Source: SKHV01 sp963678565 (lineage in GTDB: Bacteria; Bacteroidota; Bacteroidia; Bacteroidales; Prolixibacteraceae). Taken from it: 64,000 nt of DNA. The first letter of the stretch is position 1. Each line of letters opens with the position of its first letter. The notes under the pieces are model-generated. The model did not search any database. It had not been told where the DNA came from and saw nothing but the letters and a program-made list of their open reading frames with translations. The stretch lies in contig OY782875.1 in assembly GCA_963678565.1 (NCBI GenBank), positions 3,100,001 to 3,164,000 on the forward strand, given 5' to 3'. Below are positions 53,119 through 63,038 of the stretch, piece after piece. The translations under genes were made by a program, and so were the position numbers.

Positions 53119-55314
53119 TCAATAACAATCCATCTTAATCTGTTTTCGTTTTTGGTAGAAGCTTAGATCCTTTTTTAAATGTGCTTTGCAAATCATTTGA
53201 AGAGCAGACATAACTTCACTTTGCATTGCAATGGAACCGCAGATCATGACACAACCACCTTTCTTAAGCACACAAACCATTTTTTTAGCATCACGATTCA
53301 CTAAATGTTGCACGTAAACTTTTTCAGCTTGTAGCTGTGAATATGCAGGCGAAAAGTTATGAAGACTATTTTTTAAAAGTGCCTCGTTAATATGCGTTTT
53401 GTAAGGGCTTAAAGACTCAGGTGTTCTACCGCCCCAGTATAAATGCAATTTGCGTTGGTTATTATTGGTGGCAATCATTCCTAAAAAAGGACCAATTCCA
53501 GCGCCTGTAGCAATAAGCACCACATCTTTAGTATTCTCAGGAAGATAAAAGTGTCGATTATTGACTATTCCTGCTGAAAAAGCATCACCTCTTTCCAACC
53601 TTCCTAGCCTATTAGAACAGATTCCATTGGGTTGCTTTTTCACACTTATAACCAATGTATTATTAGGTAAATTTCCGATTGAATAAAGTCGCTCTCGTCC
53701 ATCTTCCTCTGGAACAATTGACAAAAGGTCGCCAGAAACAACTTTTGTTCGTTTCGTATTTTTTAATGTAAGCAGGAAGGTATCGTCCTTTTCGAAATCA
53801 ATCCGATCAACCACTTCAAAATTATAAGCAACACGTTTAGCGAGGGTTATTTGGGGTTTTTGAAGTTCAAGCTTCAAGTGATTGACTTCTGCCCAGCGAT
53901 TAGCCCAATTTGAAAATGCTTCAAATGATTGGTTGTTGATTGTATGTACCTCTCCAAAATTATCTGCATTCGGAAGTTCCTTTAATAAATCAAATGCCTC
54001 GTGAGCAAATTGACAAAAGTTTGGATAAGCAGTAGAACCAAATCCAATAACCGAGAACATAAACGCTTGGGTTTGCCTATGCTTTGCAACCAATTCCTTG
54101 AATCGATCGGCACTCGCCGGAGCTTCACCTTGTCCGTAGGTCGCAGCAAATACAAATAGTTGTTCCATTTGCCGAAACGAACCATACTCATTCATTAAGC
54201 CTAAATAACTTTTGATTCCTACTCTCTGCAGTTGACGATGGAATTCGTTCGCAAATTGCAAAGTTGTATTTCCCTCGGTACCGACCAAAATTACATGACT
54301 GCATTCATTTACTACGAATTTATTTTTAATTCGAACCGTTGGTCTTTTAAAGAAGATGATAAAACCAGTGATAAAAAAAAAAGGAATCATAAGACTGGCC
54401 AAGCCAAGTACAATACTCCAAATAATACTTCCTTCGCCAGTATGCAAAACTTTAGCTAAAGACGATATAGCTGCAACTAAGCCCTGTTTTCTTTCAGCAA
54501 TAATTTCACCATTAAACTGATTTATAATAAGCTCCCTATCATTAAGTCTAATAGTGTAATAATCCTCAACAAAATCTGAAAACGGATACTCCAATTCTTT
54601 TAGCTCACCTAAAGTAGTATTATTGAAAAATTCAAAGTCCTTGAGTGTTTTTTTCGGGTAATCAGTTAGCGAGTCGTGATCAATTTCATGAACAATTTGA
54701 TTTTCAGGAATAATATTAAAGCGCAATAACGACAAGTAAAGTCCGCTCAATGATATAACTATAATTGGCAATAATGTAATGCGCGAATACACAACATGAT
54801 TGAATTGTGAGAAGTTTTCGCGTACTACAGGGGCAAAGAAATTTCTAAACCCACCTTGTCGTTTGGCAATTAACGCAATTCCCGAAACTGCGATCAACAA
54901 TAAAAGGAAGGACACCAGTCCTATAATAAACCGACCGGTTGACTTCAGAAATAAGGAGCGATGTAAACTGGTTGTAAACTTAAATAGAGGCGCTTTTTCA
55001 ATTATTGAGCCCAAATTATTTCCAGTATAAGGATCAACGTAAAACTGCTCCGATTTTCCGTTCACAATAGCAGAAACACTAACAAACCCATTACGGTCGT
55101 TTGAAATCGAAAGGATTTCATTGTACTTAGCATTCAGATTTGTTAATGTTTCGCTTAAAGTAAGTTCATTAGCATGTGTAATTTTATACGAATGTGCCTT
55201 ATTCGCAATAGGCTCAACGGCCAAAATCACTCCTGTAATTGATGCAACCAACAAAAACAAGGAAGCAACAATTGCTAACAAAAAATGGCTATTTCGCCAT
55301 ATTGAAAAAAACAT
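53119..55314 (-). CDS. PepSY-domain membrane protein fused to flavodoxin and NADPH reductase domains
   Basis: The 731-residue protein is a fusion. Residues 1-340 form a PepSY-associated membrane region with helices near 10-30, 130-150, 175-200 and 305-330, plus a periplasmic PepSY part. Residues about 350-490 are a flavodoxin domain (GTEGNTTLQFANEF binding FMN phosphate; FAATYGQGEAPASADRF). The rest is a cytochrome-P450-reductase-type FAD/NADPH module (RLYSIGNLP for FAD; GAGIGPFLGMIA and VMICGSIAMQSEV for NADPH). It would carry electrons from NADPH to an acceptor at or beyond the membrane, plausibly ferric iron. It is the last gene of a TonB-receptor locus, 6 bases after DUF2271. Confidence 0.9.
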   Translation of the reverse strand: MFFSIWRNSHFLLAIVASLFLLVASITGVILAVEPIANKAHSYKITHANELTLSETLTNLNAKYNEILSISNDRNGFVSVSAIVNGKSEQFYVDPYTGNNLGSIIEKAPLFKFTTSLHRSLFLKSTGRFIIGLVSFLLLLIAVSGIALIAKRQGGFRNFFAPVVRENFSQFNHVVYSRITLLPIIVISLSGLYLSLLRFNIIPENQIVHEIDHDSLTDYPKKTLKDFEFFNNTTLGELKELEYPFSDFVEDYYTIRLNDRELIINQFNGEIIAERKQGLVAAISSLAKVLHTGEGSIIWSIVLGLASLMIPFFFITGFIIFFKRPTVRIKNKFVVNECSHVILVGTEGNTTLQFANEFHRQLQRVGIKSYLGLMNEYGSFRQMEQLFVFAATYGQGEAPASADRFKELVAKHRQTQAFMFSVIGFGSTAYPNFCQFAHEAFDLLKELPNADNFGEVHTINNQSFEAFSNWANRWAEVNHLKLELQKPQITLAKRVAYNFEVVDRIDFEKDDTFLLTLKNTKRTKVVSGDLLSIVPEEDGRERLYSIGNLPNNTLVISVKKQPNGICSNRLGRLERGDAFSAGIVNNRHFYLPENTKDVVLIATGAGIGPFLGMIATNNNQRKLHLYWGGRTPESLSPYKTHINEALLKNSLHNFSPAYSQLQAEKVYVQHLVNRDAKKMVCVLKKGGCVMICGSIAMQSEVMSALQMICKAHLKKDLSFYQKRKQIKMDCY

Positions 55315-55320
55315 ACTCTG

Positions 55321-55818
55321 TTAATTTGGTAACATTCGTATATAACGAATATATCCCTTTCCGTCGACCTTGTTTCTAATGGTTGCTGATTTTAATTCAA
55401 CCTCGGCATCAACCGTGTAATACTCTTGGTTTTCAACCGCCGATTCAAATCGAATTTTATATCCACTATCAATTTGTGCCGAATTTAAAAGCAAAGAGAT
55501 AATATTTCTTTCGCCATTTCCAACGGTTGCACCTGTAATCCCATCAAGGTTTTCGTTACTCTCGTTACTAAATGCCCACCAGTCTTTTAAATCGGGATAC
55601 CATTCGGGATCATCACCTTGAATATATAATGTTTTCACATAAACTCCTTTGGGATTCATTAATGAAACAACTACATAAGCTTTTTCGCCTGAATAATTGG
55701 CCATTTGTATCATACATTTGTACGACACAGCCGAAGGTGCTTGCGCAAATGAAAAAGAGCTAACAAAAACCAATATAAGCCCTAATATTGCTATCGCTTG
55801 TTTTCTTAAAATATTCAT
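55321..55818 (-). CDS. DUF2271-type exported protein
   Basis: The 165-residue protein has a signal peptide (1-25, ending FAQ) and a beta-rich domain with MANYSGEKAYVVVSLMNPKGVYVKTLYIQGDD, DLKDWWAF and GITGATVGNGERN segments. This pattern fits DUF2271, a periplasmic domain that commonly accompanies PepSY membrane proteins. Its role is not established; a part in metal or flavin handling is guesswork. It sits between the ankyrin protein (8 bases upstream) and the PepSY reductase (6 bases downstream), so the three are cotranscribed. Confidence 0.8.
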   Translation of the reverse strand: MNILRKQAIAILGLILVFVSSFSFAQAPSAVSYKCMIQMANYSGEKAYVVVSLMNPKGVYVKTLYIQGDDPEWYPDLKDWWAFSNESNENLDGITGATVGNGERNIISLLLNSAQIDSGYKIRFESAVENQEYYTVDAEVELKSATIRNKVDGKGYIRYIRMLPN

Positions 55819-55826
55819 ATCACCAG

Positions 55827-57335
55827 TTAATTTAAAAAGTCTAAACTCACATTATTCTCTTGCAGTAATTCATTTTCCTGAGCCAAATTAAAAGCTGTTT
55901 CCCCAAATTCGGTCGTTGCATTAACATCGGCACCATTAGCCACTAAAAACTCAAGAATTTTAGTGTTTGTAGCCTTCATGGCAGCATAATGTAAAACGGT
56001 ATTTCCTTGATTATCCTTTGCATTGATATCAGCGCCAAAACCCTTAACTTTCTCTAAAAGCTCCAAGTTATTTTTAGCAATTGCTAAATGCCAAATCGTA
56101 CTATTATCGGGTTGGTTAATCTCGAAATTAAAACCAGCACTAAGCAATGCTCTTACTTTCTCATCATAATCGCGAGGATTGCCACGGGTAGCAAATAAAT
56201 AATAGGCCAGATTATTTCCTTCGTTGTCTACAACATCGGTTTGCGCTCCCTCCGAGATCAAATAATTCACAATTGAAGCACTATTATTTTGGATGGCAAG
56301 CGTTAAAGCTGAATGGCCTTCTTTATTTCTTTGGTTGATATCCTCAGTTTTTTCAACTAAGTATTGAATGGCTTCCAACTTATTTCGCGAAACAGCATTC
56401 AATAGTGGCGTGTTTCCGGCTTCATCCACTGCATTAGGATCTACCCCTTTATCAATGAAATACTCGAAAATTGCAAGATCGTTTGATGAACGGGCAATAT
56501 TGTGTAATGGAGTAACTCCATCGGTTGAAGTTACATTTGCTTCGAGTCCAAGCCTTTCCAAATATTTAAATACCTCCAAACTACTGCTACTTCCTCGTCC
56601 ACCTCTACTTGCAAAAAGCATTGCATTTTCGCAGGTTTTAATATTCTTATTGGTATCAACACCTTTAGCAACCAAAGCTTTTAAAACAGTAATGTTTCCA
56701 CCTTGGGCTGCAATGTTGAAGATTCCATTGCCTTCGTCATCAATTTCATCTAAGCTTAAACCCTTATCCACGAAGTAATCGATTAGGGTCATATCTTTAA
56801 CACGCGGAGCAGCTACTAAAAGTACGCTACGCCCGTGATGGTCTTTTTCGTTTTGCAAGTCTGCCCCACTTTTTACAAGCAAATCATAAACTTTGGTATC
56901 GCTCTGCCCCGAAGCCGCCGCAAATTGCGCTACAGAATAACCATGAGAATCAACCAAATCAATGCGAGCTCCATTTTCAATCAGAAAGTTCATCATCTCA
57001 ATATTCCCGCGTGAAGCCGCCCAGAATAGGTAGGTACGTGAATCGTGCGTACGTTTGTTGATATCGTTTCCTTGCGCCAGAAGATATTGAATCGTACTTG
57101 TTGAATTTCCACTAAAAATAGCGAAGGTTATAGGATCAAAACCTCCTCTGTTAACTTCCGTTGCCGAATACCCTTTGGCAACATTGGCTTTAAGTTCGGC
57201 AAGGCTCGGTTGTGCTTCCCAATATTTTCTATCCATGAATGGATTATCACTCTTACCCGGTTGCGCCATGCTCAATGCTGAAACCAGCACAGCTACCAAA
57301 CTAAGCAAGCAATATTTTATAATTTGTGTTTTCAT
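55827..57335 (-). CDS. Exported ankyrin-repeat protein
   Basis: The 502-residue protein has a signal peptide (1-24, ending SMA) and about twelve ankyrin repeats from residue 60 to the end. Examples are DSRTYLFWAASRGNIEMMNFLIENGARID, GNTPLLNAVSRNK and QGNTVLHYAAMKATNTKILEFLVANGADVN (shortened here to their cores). Ankyrin repeats mediate protein contacts; a secreted form would act in the periplasm. It is 8 bases upstream of the DUF2271 gene and about 97 bases downstream of the DUF4374 gene, within the uptake locus. Its role there is unknown. Confidence 0.9.
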   Translation of the reverse strand: MKTQIIKYCLLSLVAVLVSALSMAQPGKSDNPFMDRKYWEAQPSLAELKANVAKGYSATEVNRGGFDPITFAIFSGNSTSTIQYLLAQGNDINKRTHDSRTYLFWAASRGNIEMMNFLIENGARIDLVDSHGYSVAQFAAASGQSDTKVYDLLVKSGADLQNEKDHHGRSVLLVAAPRVKDMTLIDYFVDKGLSLDEIDDEGNGIFNIAAQGGNITVLKALVAKGVDTNKNIKTCENAMLFASRGGRGSSSSLEVFKYLERLGLEANVTSTDGVTPLHNIARSSNDLAIFEYFIDKGVDPNAVDEAGNTPLLNAVSRNKLEAIQYLVEKTEDINQRNKEGHSALTLAIQNNSASIVNYLISEGAQTDVVDNEGNNLAYYLFATRGNPRDYDEKVRALLSAGFNFEINQPDNSTIWHLAIAKNNLELLEKVKGFGADINAKDNQGNTVLHYAAMKATNTKILEFLVANGADVNATTEFGETAFNLAQENELLQENNVSLDFLN

Positions 57336-57432
57336 ATTTGAGTGATCTTTTTTGAATAAGATTATTTATTGTAGAAAAACTCCATGGGAAAAAATATCCC
57401 ACAGAGTTCGATCATTTGCTTATTCCTAAAAA

Positions 57433-58769
57433 CTAGAATGTTCCAATAAAATGGCTTCCGTCAACATTCACAAGCTCAGCACCTTTGGTTACATCACCTG
57501 TTTCAGTATCAATTACGTAGATGTTTCCGTTTTCACCTACCGGAGCCTGAGTTACAAATATTTCATTTCCATCAACTGCAAATCCCTGATATTGGAATAG
57601 GTAGAAATCGGGATCGTAAGGAATTTCTTCAATTAGTTCAGCTGTTTTCGCATCTAAATCAACCAATGCGAAAAATCCTTGTGCTCCTGCTACTCCTTTT
57701 TCAGAATCGGCATAACGATATGCCAAAACTGCTTTGCCATTGGCTGCAGGTCGCCAAGCCAACACATAAACATCATCAACACCTAAGGCAGCATCAAGAC
57801 TAAATACATAATCGTTGTCGTATTCGTTGTCTGCATCAATTTTAAGAATGTGTGAACCATTGGGATCACCTTGGTTTGCCTGATAAACGCTTCCGTTATA
57901 TTCAAAAGCATTGATACTACGGTAACCGTTGGTATTTCCAAACCCTACAGTTGAAGTTATAACAGTTGGATTGGTTAACGATGGGTAATCTAAAACAATA
58001 GTTTTTGATCCTAATATTTCGTAGCCGCTGTCTCTTTCAGCTGTTTCAGGATTTACTTTGCTCAAGCGAGCACCAATATATAGTTTGTTGCCTGCAGCAT
58101 TTAATGTAGGCATATCAATTCTTGAAATATAGTTCCCTGAGCTTCTTCTTCAGCACTTAAACCAATGCTGTGTTCTTTAAATTCTTTGATTTGTGAATTC
58201 ACCAAGTCTAAGGTTAAAACCCCCATAGTAGCTTCAGTGCGGACATAATTATTTCCTTCATCAAACTGATGTTCAGTAGAAACGAATACTGCAGACCCTG
58301 TTTTATCTCCATCGAATAGTTTAATCCATCGAGGCGCTGATCCAACATAAGGTGCAATACTAATTTGTGTTCCACTTTGGGTAAAAGTTTGTCCCCCCTC
58401 TACGCTGTATTTGGTATAGTTTCCACCGGTATCTCCCGCATAGCTAATATTGAAGATCGTATTCCCGTCTTCTGAAGCTTGCAAGCGCGCTGTACGGTTC
58501 GAAGGCACAATAAAACCATTTTCAAATGGCTCGATAGATACGCTAGGGTCTTTTGCATCTTCGCTGGTAATAGAGTAGATTAATGTTCCACCATTTCCAT
58601 CACCAGGTTTCTCACCCATTCGGGCTGCAGCAACAGTAATCCAGCGTGTATCTTCTGGCTCCGGATCTGGATTAGGAATTGGCCCTTCACCTTCATCACA
58701 TGAACTCATTGCGCCTGCAATTAACAATGCCAAGGCTAAAAATCGGGTATTGAATAACTTAGTTATCAT
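57433..58769 (-). pseudogene. DUF4374 lipoprotein gene interrupted by a -1 frameshift
   Basis: Two overlapping frames together encode one DUF4374-type beta-propeller-like lipoprotein of about 440 residues. The first (58101-58769) begins with a lipobox ending MSSC (Cys24) and runs to GTIFQELICLH, where it leaves the family pattern. The second continues in the other frame through NYISRIDMPTLNAAGNKLYIG to 57433. Restoring one base in GGGAACT (about 58131-58136 on the plus strand as agttccc) joins AEEEAQG directly to NYISRID. Either the gene is broken, the base was lost in sequencing, or the site is slippery. DUF4374 proteins accompany TonB-dependent receptors; the receptor here is 17 bases upstream. 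Confidence 0.8.
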
Positions 58770-58786
58770 ATCTGTAATTTTTAATA

Positions 58787-61198
58787 TTAGTACTTATTGA
58801 TCGTGTAGTTTAATTTCACATAAAAGGCTCTTCCTGGTTTTTGTACCGAAAGATTGTCGTACACAGGTTGATCGAAAATATTTTTCACATCGAAACTCAT
58901 GATAAACTTCCTGTTGGGAAAGAAATAGCTAATGCCAAGATCTTGTGCCAATTGTTCCGGAACTTTAAAAAAGTCATCCCCAACGGTATTTGCCCCCTGA
59001 GGAACCAGGTACGAAAACTCTTCGGTATAGTAAACCGTATAGAAAAGGTTCATTCTTGAGTTCTTTTGTATTAAGTCTTTGAACGAGTATCGCAAACTTC
59101 CGTTCATTGTAAAAAATGGAGTATTGGGTACATCGATAATCCACCCTCGGTTTTCCACCTTCAAATCGAAGCGTGAAAGGTTAAAGTTGAAACGAAGGTT
59201 CTTGTTGTATGAATAGTCTAATTGTGCATCGATTCCCTTTGAAGTACCGCTTCCCTGATTCACATATAGAATCAATTCATCATCAACGTTTAGCGATGTT
59301 TCAATTGGCAAACCAATGCGATCTTTAATATTCCGGGTAAATAGGTTTGTTGAAACCGTAAAACAATGCTTGTTCACCTTAAATGCTCCAAAGCGGAAAC
59401 CAAGATTATAGTTATTGCTTTGCTCAGGGTTAATGCTTGAGTTGGCCACTACATTATCGCCATCGTTCCCAAAAATTTCACTTTCGTTGGGCAGGCGAAT
59501 TGCTTTCTCGGCCGAGGTTAACAGGGTAATATTGGGCACTACAGCGTACGACAATGCAAAACCGTATCCATTATGCTTTTTATTACTGCTAACCACTTCG
59601 TCAACGATTTGATTATTGCCATCAACATCTACTTCAATAGCCGGATCAACACTTATTGTTTTTTGCTGATAATGTTTCCCAAATAAACTGGTTCGTAGTC
59701 GGTCGTTGAATGCTTTTAACTCGTAGGTCAACGAAAATATGTTTTTGTACAAATCACGAGTGCCTTTAAACGTGTTTTCTAAAACCGAACGTAATTCATC
59801 GCTATCTTCTCTATCGATTTGACTGAAAACATGGTTCATTAATATTTTATGGTGTGGATTAATACTGTACGATAATCCAGTGCGAATTGAAGCCACATTT
59901 CTATCAATTTTCGATAAGGTTGGGCCACCCTCTTGTTGCGAGCCCCATGAATATTCGTATTCATTTCCTCTGAAATCGATGGCTCTTTCGCCATTCCAGC
60001 TGTATGCTGCAGCCAAGGTATCCACAACTGCACGATTACGTTTTCCGTACAAACCATGTATATTTACATCGAGCCCTTTTAGCAACAAATTTGTTTTTTG
60101 ATAACTTAAGTTTCCTAACAATACTTTCGACTCCATAAAACGATCTTTATAAGGAGTAATGGTCATGAAAGCTCCATGCTGAATTTCCTTATAATCGTCG
60201 GAAGCCGTTACACCCACAAAAAACTGATCGGCCCACTTTACATCGGTAAAGCCAATTTGTGCCATTCCTCCTGTTGAACGATAAGCATCGTTAAATCGAC
60301 GAGCTGTAATTGGTGTTTGTACTCCACCAAGGCCATTTACGACCACACTACGCCCCGACACTTTATAATCATTATCAGAGTAATTATGGAAAAGCGAAGT
60401 CTTTACAGTAAGTCCACTTTTATCGAAGCGATAAGTTCCGTTGGCACTAGTCTGAAAAGTGTTGAATGAGCCATATGAAACCGAAGCATTGAAATTGGTA
60501 CTTGCCTTTTTATGCAATTGAATATTGATGGCTCCGCCCAAAGCATCGTCGGCCAAATGACCAGGAACTACTCCTTTATAAACTTCAATTTGCTTAATCA
60601 TTGAAGGTGGAATACTATTCAAACTAAATGACGATCCGTAAGTAGAAATTGGAATGCCGTCGATAAAAATACGCACTGCACTCCCCGACAAACCGTTCAA
60701 TGAATACTCCACATTTGAGCCTAAACCACCATTCTGGCGAATTTTAACGCCTACGGTAGTATTTAGTAATTCATTGGTTTGAATGTTGCGCTGGCTCGCT
60801 TCTTTGGTTTCTATGGCATTTGCAGCAAACCCCTGCGTTTCGAACTCAGTTTTCGTGCTTTTACTTTCCACAATTACATCCCGTAAATGATGGTCAGTAG
60901 TTTTTAAGTGAATGTTTAAGGTGTTGGCTGCAGAAGCAACAACCACTTCTTCTTCGGAATATCCAAGCGCCCGAACCACCAAGGTTACAGGGAACCTTTG
61001 AACTCCTTTTAAGGTGAATTCGCCATATGCATTGGCGGCTGTACCCTGGTGTGTACCTTTAACCAAAATTGTACTAAAGGCAACAGGCCGTTTAGCGCCA
61101 TCTACAACAATTCCATACACCTGCTTTGGTTGAGCAAAAAGTGGTTGAAACGAGCAAATAAGCATTGCCATAAATATACCTTGTACAATTCTTTTCAT
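58787..61198 (-). CDS. TonB-dependent receptor of the DUF4374/PepSY locus, iron- or haem-uptake type
   Basis: The roughly 803-residue receptor has a signal peptide (MKRIVQGIFMAMLICSFQPL and on to FAQ), a carboxypeptidase-regulatory-like domain (about 25-105; KRPVAFSTILVKGTHQGTAAN, VTLVVRALGYSEEEVVV), a plug (about 110-230; NELLNTTVGVKIRQNGGLGS, GIPISTYGSSFSLNSIPP, GALGGAINIQLHK-like) and a barrel ending VKLNYTINKY. I chose the ATG at 61196-61198; an ATG 39 bases upstream is in frame but has no signal-like sequence. The downstream DUF4374 and PepSY-reductase genes suggest iron or haem import; no Fur box was identified by eye. Confidence 0.9.
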   Translation of the reverse strand: MKRIVQGIFMAMLICSFQPLFAQPKQVYGIVVDGAKRPVAFSTILVKGTHQGTAANAYGEFTLKGVQRFPVTLVVRALGYSEEEVVVASAANTLNIHLKTTDHHLRDVIVESKSTKTEFETQGFAANAIETKEASQRNIQTNELLNTTVGVKIRQNGGLGSNVEYSLNGLSGSAVRIFIDGIPISTYGSSFSLNSIPPSMIKQIEVYKGVVPGHLADDALGGAINIQLHKKASTNFNASVSYGSFNTFQTSANGTYRFDKSGLTVKTSLFHNYSDNDYKVSGRSVVVNGLGGVQTPITARRFNDAYRSTGGMAQIGFTDVKWADQFFVGVTASDDYKEIQHGAFMTITPYKDRFMESKVLLGNLSYQKTNLLLKGLDVNIHGLYGKRNRAVVDTLAAAYSWNGERAIDFRGNEYEYSWGSQQEGGPTLSKIDRNVASIRTGLSYSINPHHKILMNHVFSQIDREDSDELRSVLENTFKGTRDLYKNIFSLTYELKAFNDRLRTSLFGKHYQQKTISVDPAIEVDVDGNNQIVDEVVSSNKKHNGYGFALSYAVVPNITLLTSAEKAIRLPNESEIFGNDGDNVVANSSINPEQSNNYNLGFRFGAFKVNKHCFTVSTNLFTRNIKDRIGLPIETSLNVDDELILYVNQGSGTSKGIDAQLDYSYNKNLRFNFNLSRFDLKVENRGWIIDVPNTPFFTMNGSLRYSFKDLIQKNSRMNLFYTVYYTEEFSYLVPQGANTVGDDFFKVPEQLAQDLGISYFFPNRKFIMSFDVKNIFDQPVYDNLSVQKPGRAFYVKLNYTINKY

Positions 61199-61221
61199 AT
61201 CAGACTTCCAAATTTCTGATA

Positions 61222-61229
61222 CAAAGGTA
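61222..61229 (-). promoter_or_regulatory. -7 box of the TonB-receptor uptake operon (TACCTTTG on the minus strand)
   Basis: CAAAGGTA on the plus strand is an exact TAnnTTTG match, 23 bases upstream of the chosen receptor ATG. It supports that start, because the box lies inside the longer in-frame ORF that would begin at 61237. Confidence 0.6.
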
Positions 61230-61473
61230 TCGGACACGGCTTCCTACATCAATACCAATAAATAATGATTTATGAAGACAAATTCAGGAACTAATCCTTA
61301 TTACTTTGTAGACTTTTTATGGAAATAAAATTATAATCCTACAAAAATACTTGCATCACATTAATGGGAGTTCTGAAATAAGTTCCGATTGATTTAAACA
61401 ACTTTTGTTTTAAACAATCATAATTAAAAATTTTTTAGGCGATTGAAACTCGAACACATGGTAAGTATCCAAT

Positions 61474-62301
61474 TCAATAGTGAATTGTTTTAGCAACTAC
61501 AGGTTCACCATAAAATAAAGTTCCTTTAACATTAAAATATTCGCATTTTTCTGTTGTATAGAATAGGATAGAACCAAAGGTTGAAAGATAAGTTTTGATT
61601 TCAGGATGACGATACAAATAGTCCTTCAATTTATCTGCAACAATTTCGCCTTGCGATACAATATTCACACCTGCAGGCATATACTTTTCAATTGAATGCT
61701 TAAGCAAGGGATAATGCGTACAGCCTAATATTACCGTATCAATTTCGGTATAGCTATTCATCAGGTTTTGTACATTCTTCTGAATAAAATAATTGGCACC
61801 GGGCGTACCAATTTCGTTGTTTTCAACAATAGGAACCCACATAGGGCAAGCCTCTTGGTGGGTGGTAATTGTTCCATTCGAGATCTTTTCCAATTCTAGC
61901 ACATACGATTCTGACGATACGGTTCCAACAGTTCCCAACACTCCTACATGCTTACTTTTGGTTAGTTCGCTTACAGCTTCAACACTGGGTCGAATAACCC
62001 CAAGCACACGTCGATCGGCTGCGATTTTAGGTAAATCGTTCTGCTGAATAGTTCGAAGCGCTTTTGCCGAAGCGGTGTTGCAAGCCAATATAATAAGATT
62101 ACAATCTAATTCGAATAGTTTTTTCACGGCAGCCAGTGTATATTCATATACCACGTCGAATGAGCGTGTACCATAAGGTGTACGTGCATTGTCGCCCAAA
62201 TAGATGTAATCGTACTCTGGAAGCATGTTTTTAATGGCTTTTAGAATGGTTAAGCCACCATACCCCGAATCAAATACTCCTATTTTAAATTGTCTGCCCA
62301 T
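61474..62301 (-). CDS. murI: Glutamate racemase
   Basis: This enzyme makes D-glutamate for peptidoglycan. The 275-residue protein has the family motifs FDSGYGGLTIL (10-20), the first catalytic cysteine in LACNTASAKAL (Cys74), the PYGTRS segment (about 42-47) and the second in LGCTHYPLLK (Cys194). The start ATG lies at 62299-62301. It is transcribed in the same direction as the ompH genes but is separated from them by a terminator, and it has no exact -7 box upstream that I could see. Confidence 0.96.
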   Translation of the reverse strand: MGRQFKIGVFDSGYGGLTILKAIKNMLPEYDYIYLGDNARTPYGTRSFDVVYEYTLAAVKKLFELDCNLIILACNTASAKALRTIQQNDLPKIAADRRVLGVIRPSVEAVSELTKSKHVGVLGTVGTVSSESYVLELEKISNGTITTHQEACPMWVPIVENNEIGTPGANYFIQKNVQNLMNSYTEIDTVILGCTHYPLLKHSIEKYMPAGVNIVSQGEIVADKLKDYLYRHPEIKTYLSTFGSILFYTTEKCEYFNVKGTLFYGEPVVAKTIHY

Positions 62302-62351
62302 AGAATAGCGAAATTAGCGAATAATTAGGATACCTTTTAAATAAAGCAAAT

Positions 62352-62385
62352 AAAAAAGCCGATTGCATGGTAACAATCGGCTTTT
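62352..62385 (-). terminator. Terminator between ompH-2 and murI
   Basis: A perfect 12-bp stem (AAAAGCCGATTG at 62354-62365 with CAATCGGCTTTT at 62374-62385) has an 8-base loop. In the minus direction it is followed by six T. Confidence 0.88.
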
Positions 62386-62405
62386 AATATTTTGATGGAA
62401 ATCAA

Positions 62406-62912
62406 TTATTCAATTCCCATTTTCTTTTTCACTAAGGGTAGAATATCCACACTATCGTTTGATTTGTAAAGTACCACACGTGAACTTACATCAAACACGT
62501 AAATTAAACCTAGTTCTTTAGCAACTGCTGCGATGGTTTCATCAGCTTTCTTAAATATTGGCTCCATTAATTCTTGTTGCTTTTGCTGTATTTCTGCATC
62601 GGCATTCTGGCGGAAAGCTTCAATACGTTGATTTTTAGATTGGATTTCTTCTTCCTTCGACTGACGTACTAAATCAGCCATGGTATTTTGACCTTGCATA
62701 TAATCTTCGTACAACTTTTGAAGTTCTGTTTGCAAGCTAGCTAAAGCGTCTTCATATTCTTTAGCTGTTTTTTGCAATTCTTCAAGCGCAACCGTGCGTT
62801 CTGGCATGATTTGAATTAATTGAGAAATATCAATATGTCCAAATTTAGGAGCTTGAGCGTTTGCAGAGAATGCGGTAATAATTACAAATAGAACTATAAA
62901 TACTTTTTTCAT
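62406..62912 (-). CDS. OmpH/Skp-family periplasmic chaperone (copy 2)
   Basis: The 168-residue protein has a signal peptide (1-19, ending ANA) and the Skp layout: a short beta segment (FGHIDISQLIQIMPE), a long charged helical hairpin rich in Glu, Gln and Lys (about 40-125), and a closing ELGLIYVFDVSSRVVLY segment. Skp chaperones hold unfolded outer-membrane proteins in the periplasm. It is paralogous to the next gene upstream but has its own -7 box, so expression may differ. Confidence 0.9.
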   Translation of the reverse strand: MKKVFIVLFVIITAFSANAQAPKFGHIDISQLIQIMPERTVALEELQKTAKEYEDALASLQTELQKLYEDYMQGQNTMADLVRQSKEEEIQSKNQRIEAFRQNADAEIQQKQQELMEPIFKKADETIAAVAKELGLIYVFDVSSRVVLYKSNDSVDILPLVKKKMGIE

Positions 62913-62989
62913 TTTATTGATTTTTATTTTTATCTAATTAAAAATGCATTTTTCATAAAACCATTCATTATCAAGATGAATGTGGATAG

Positions 62990-62997
62990 CAAATATA
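62990..62997 (-). promoter_or_regulatory. -7 box of ompH copy 2 (TATATTTG on the minus strand)
   Basis: CAAATATA on the plus strand is an exact TAnnTTTG match, 77 bases upstream of the copy-2 start and inside the intergenic space between the two ompH genes. Confidence 0.5.
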
Positions 62998-63038
62998 AAA
63001 ATTAACTTGAATTATCTCGGACTTGAAAACAATAAATT

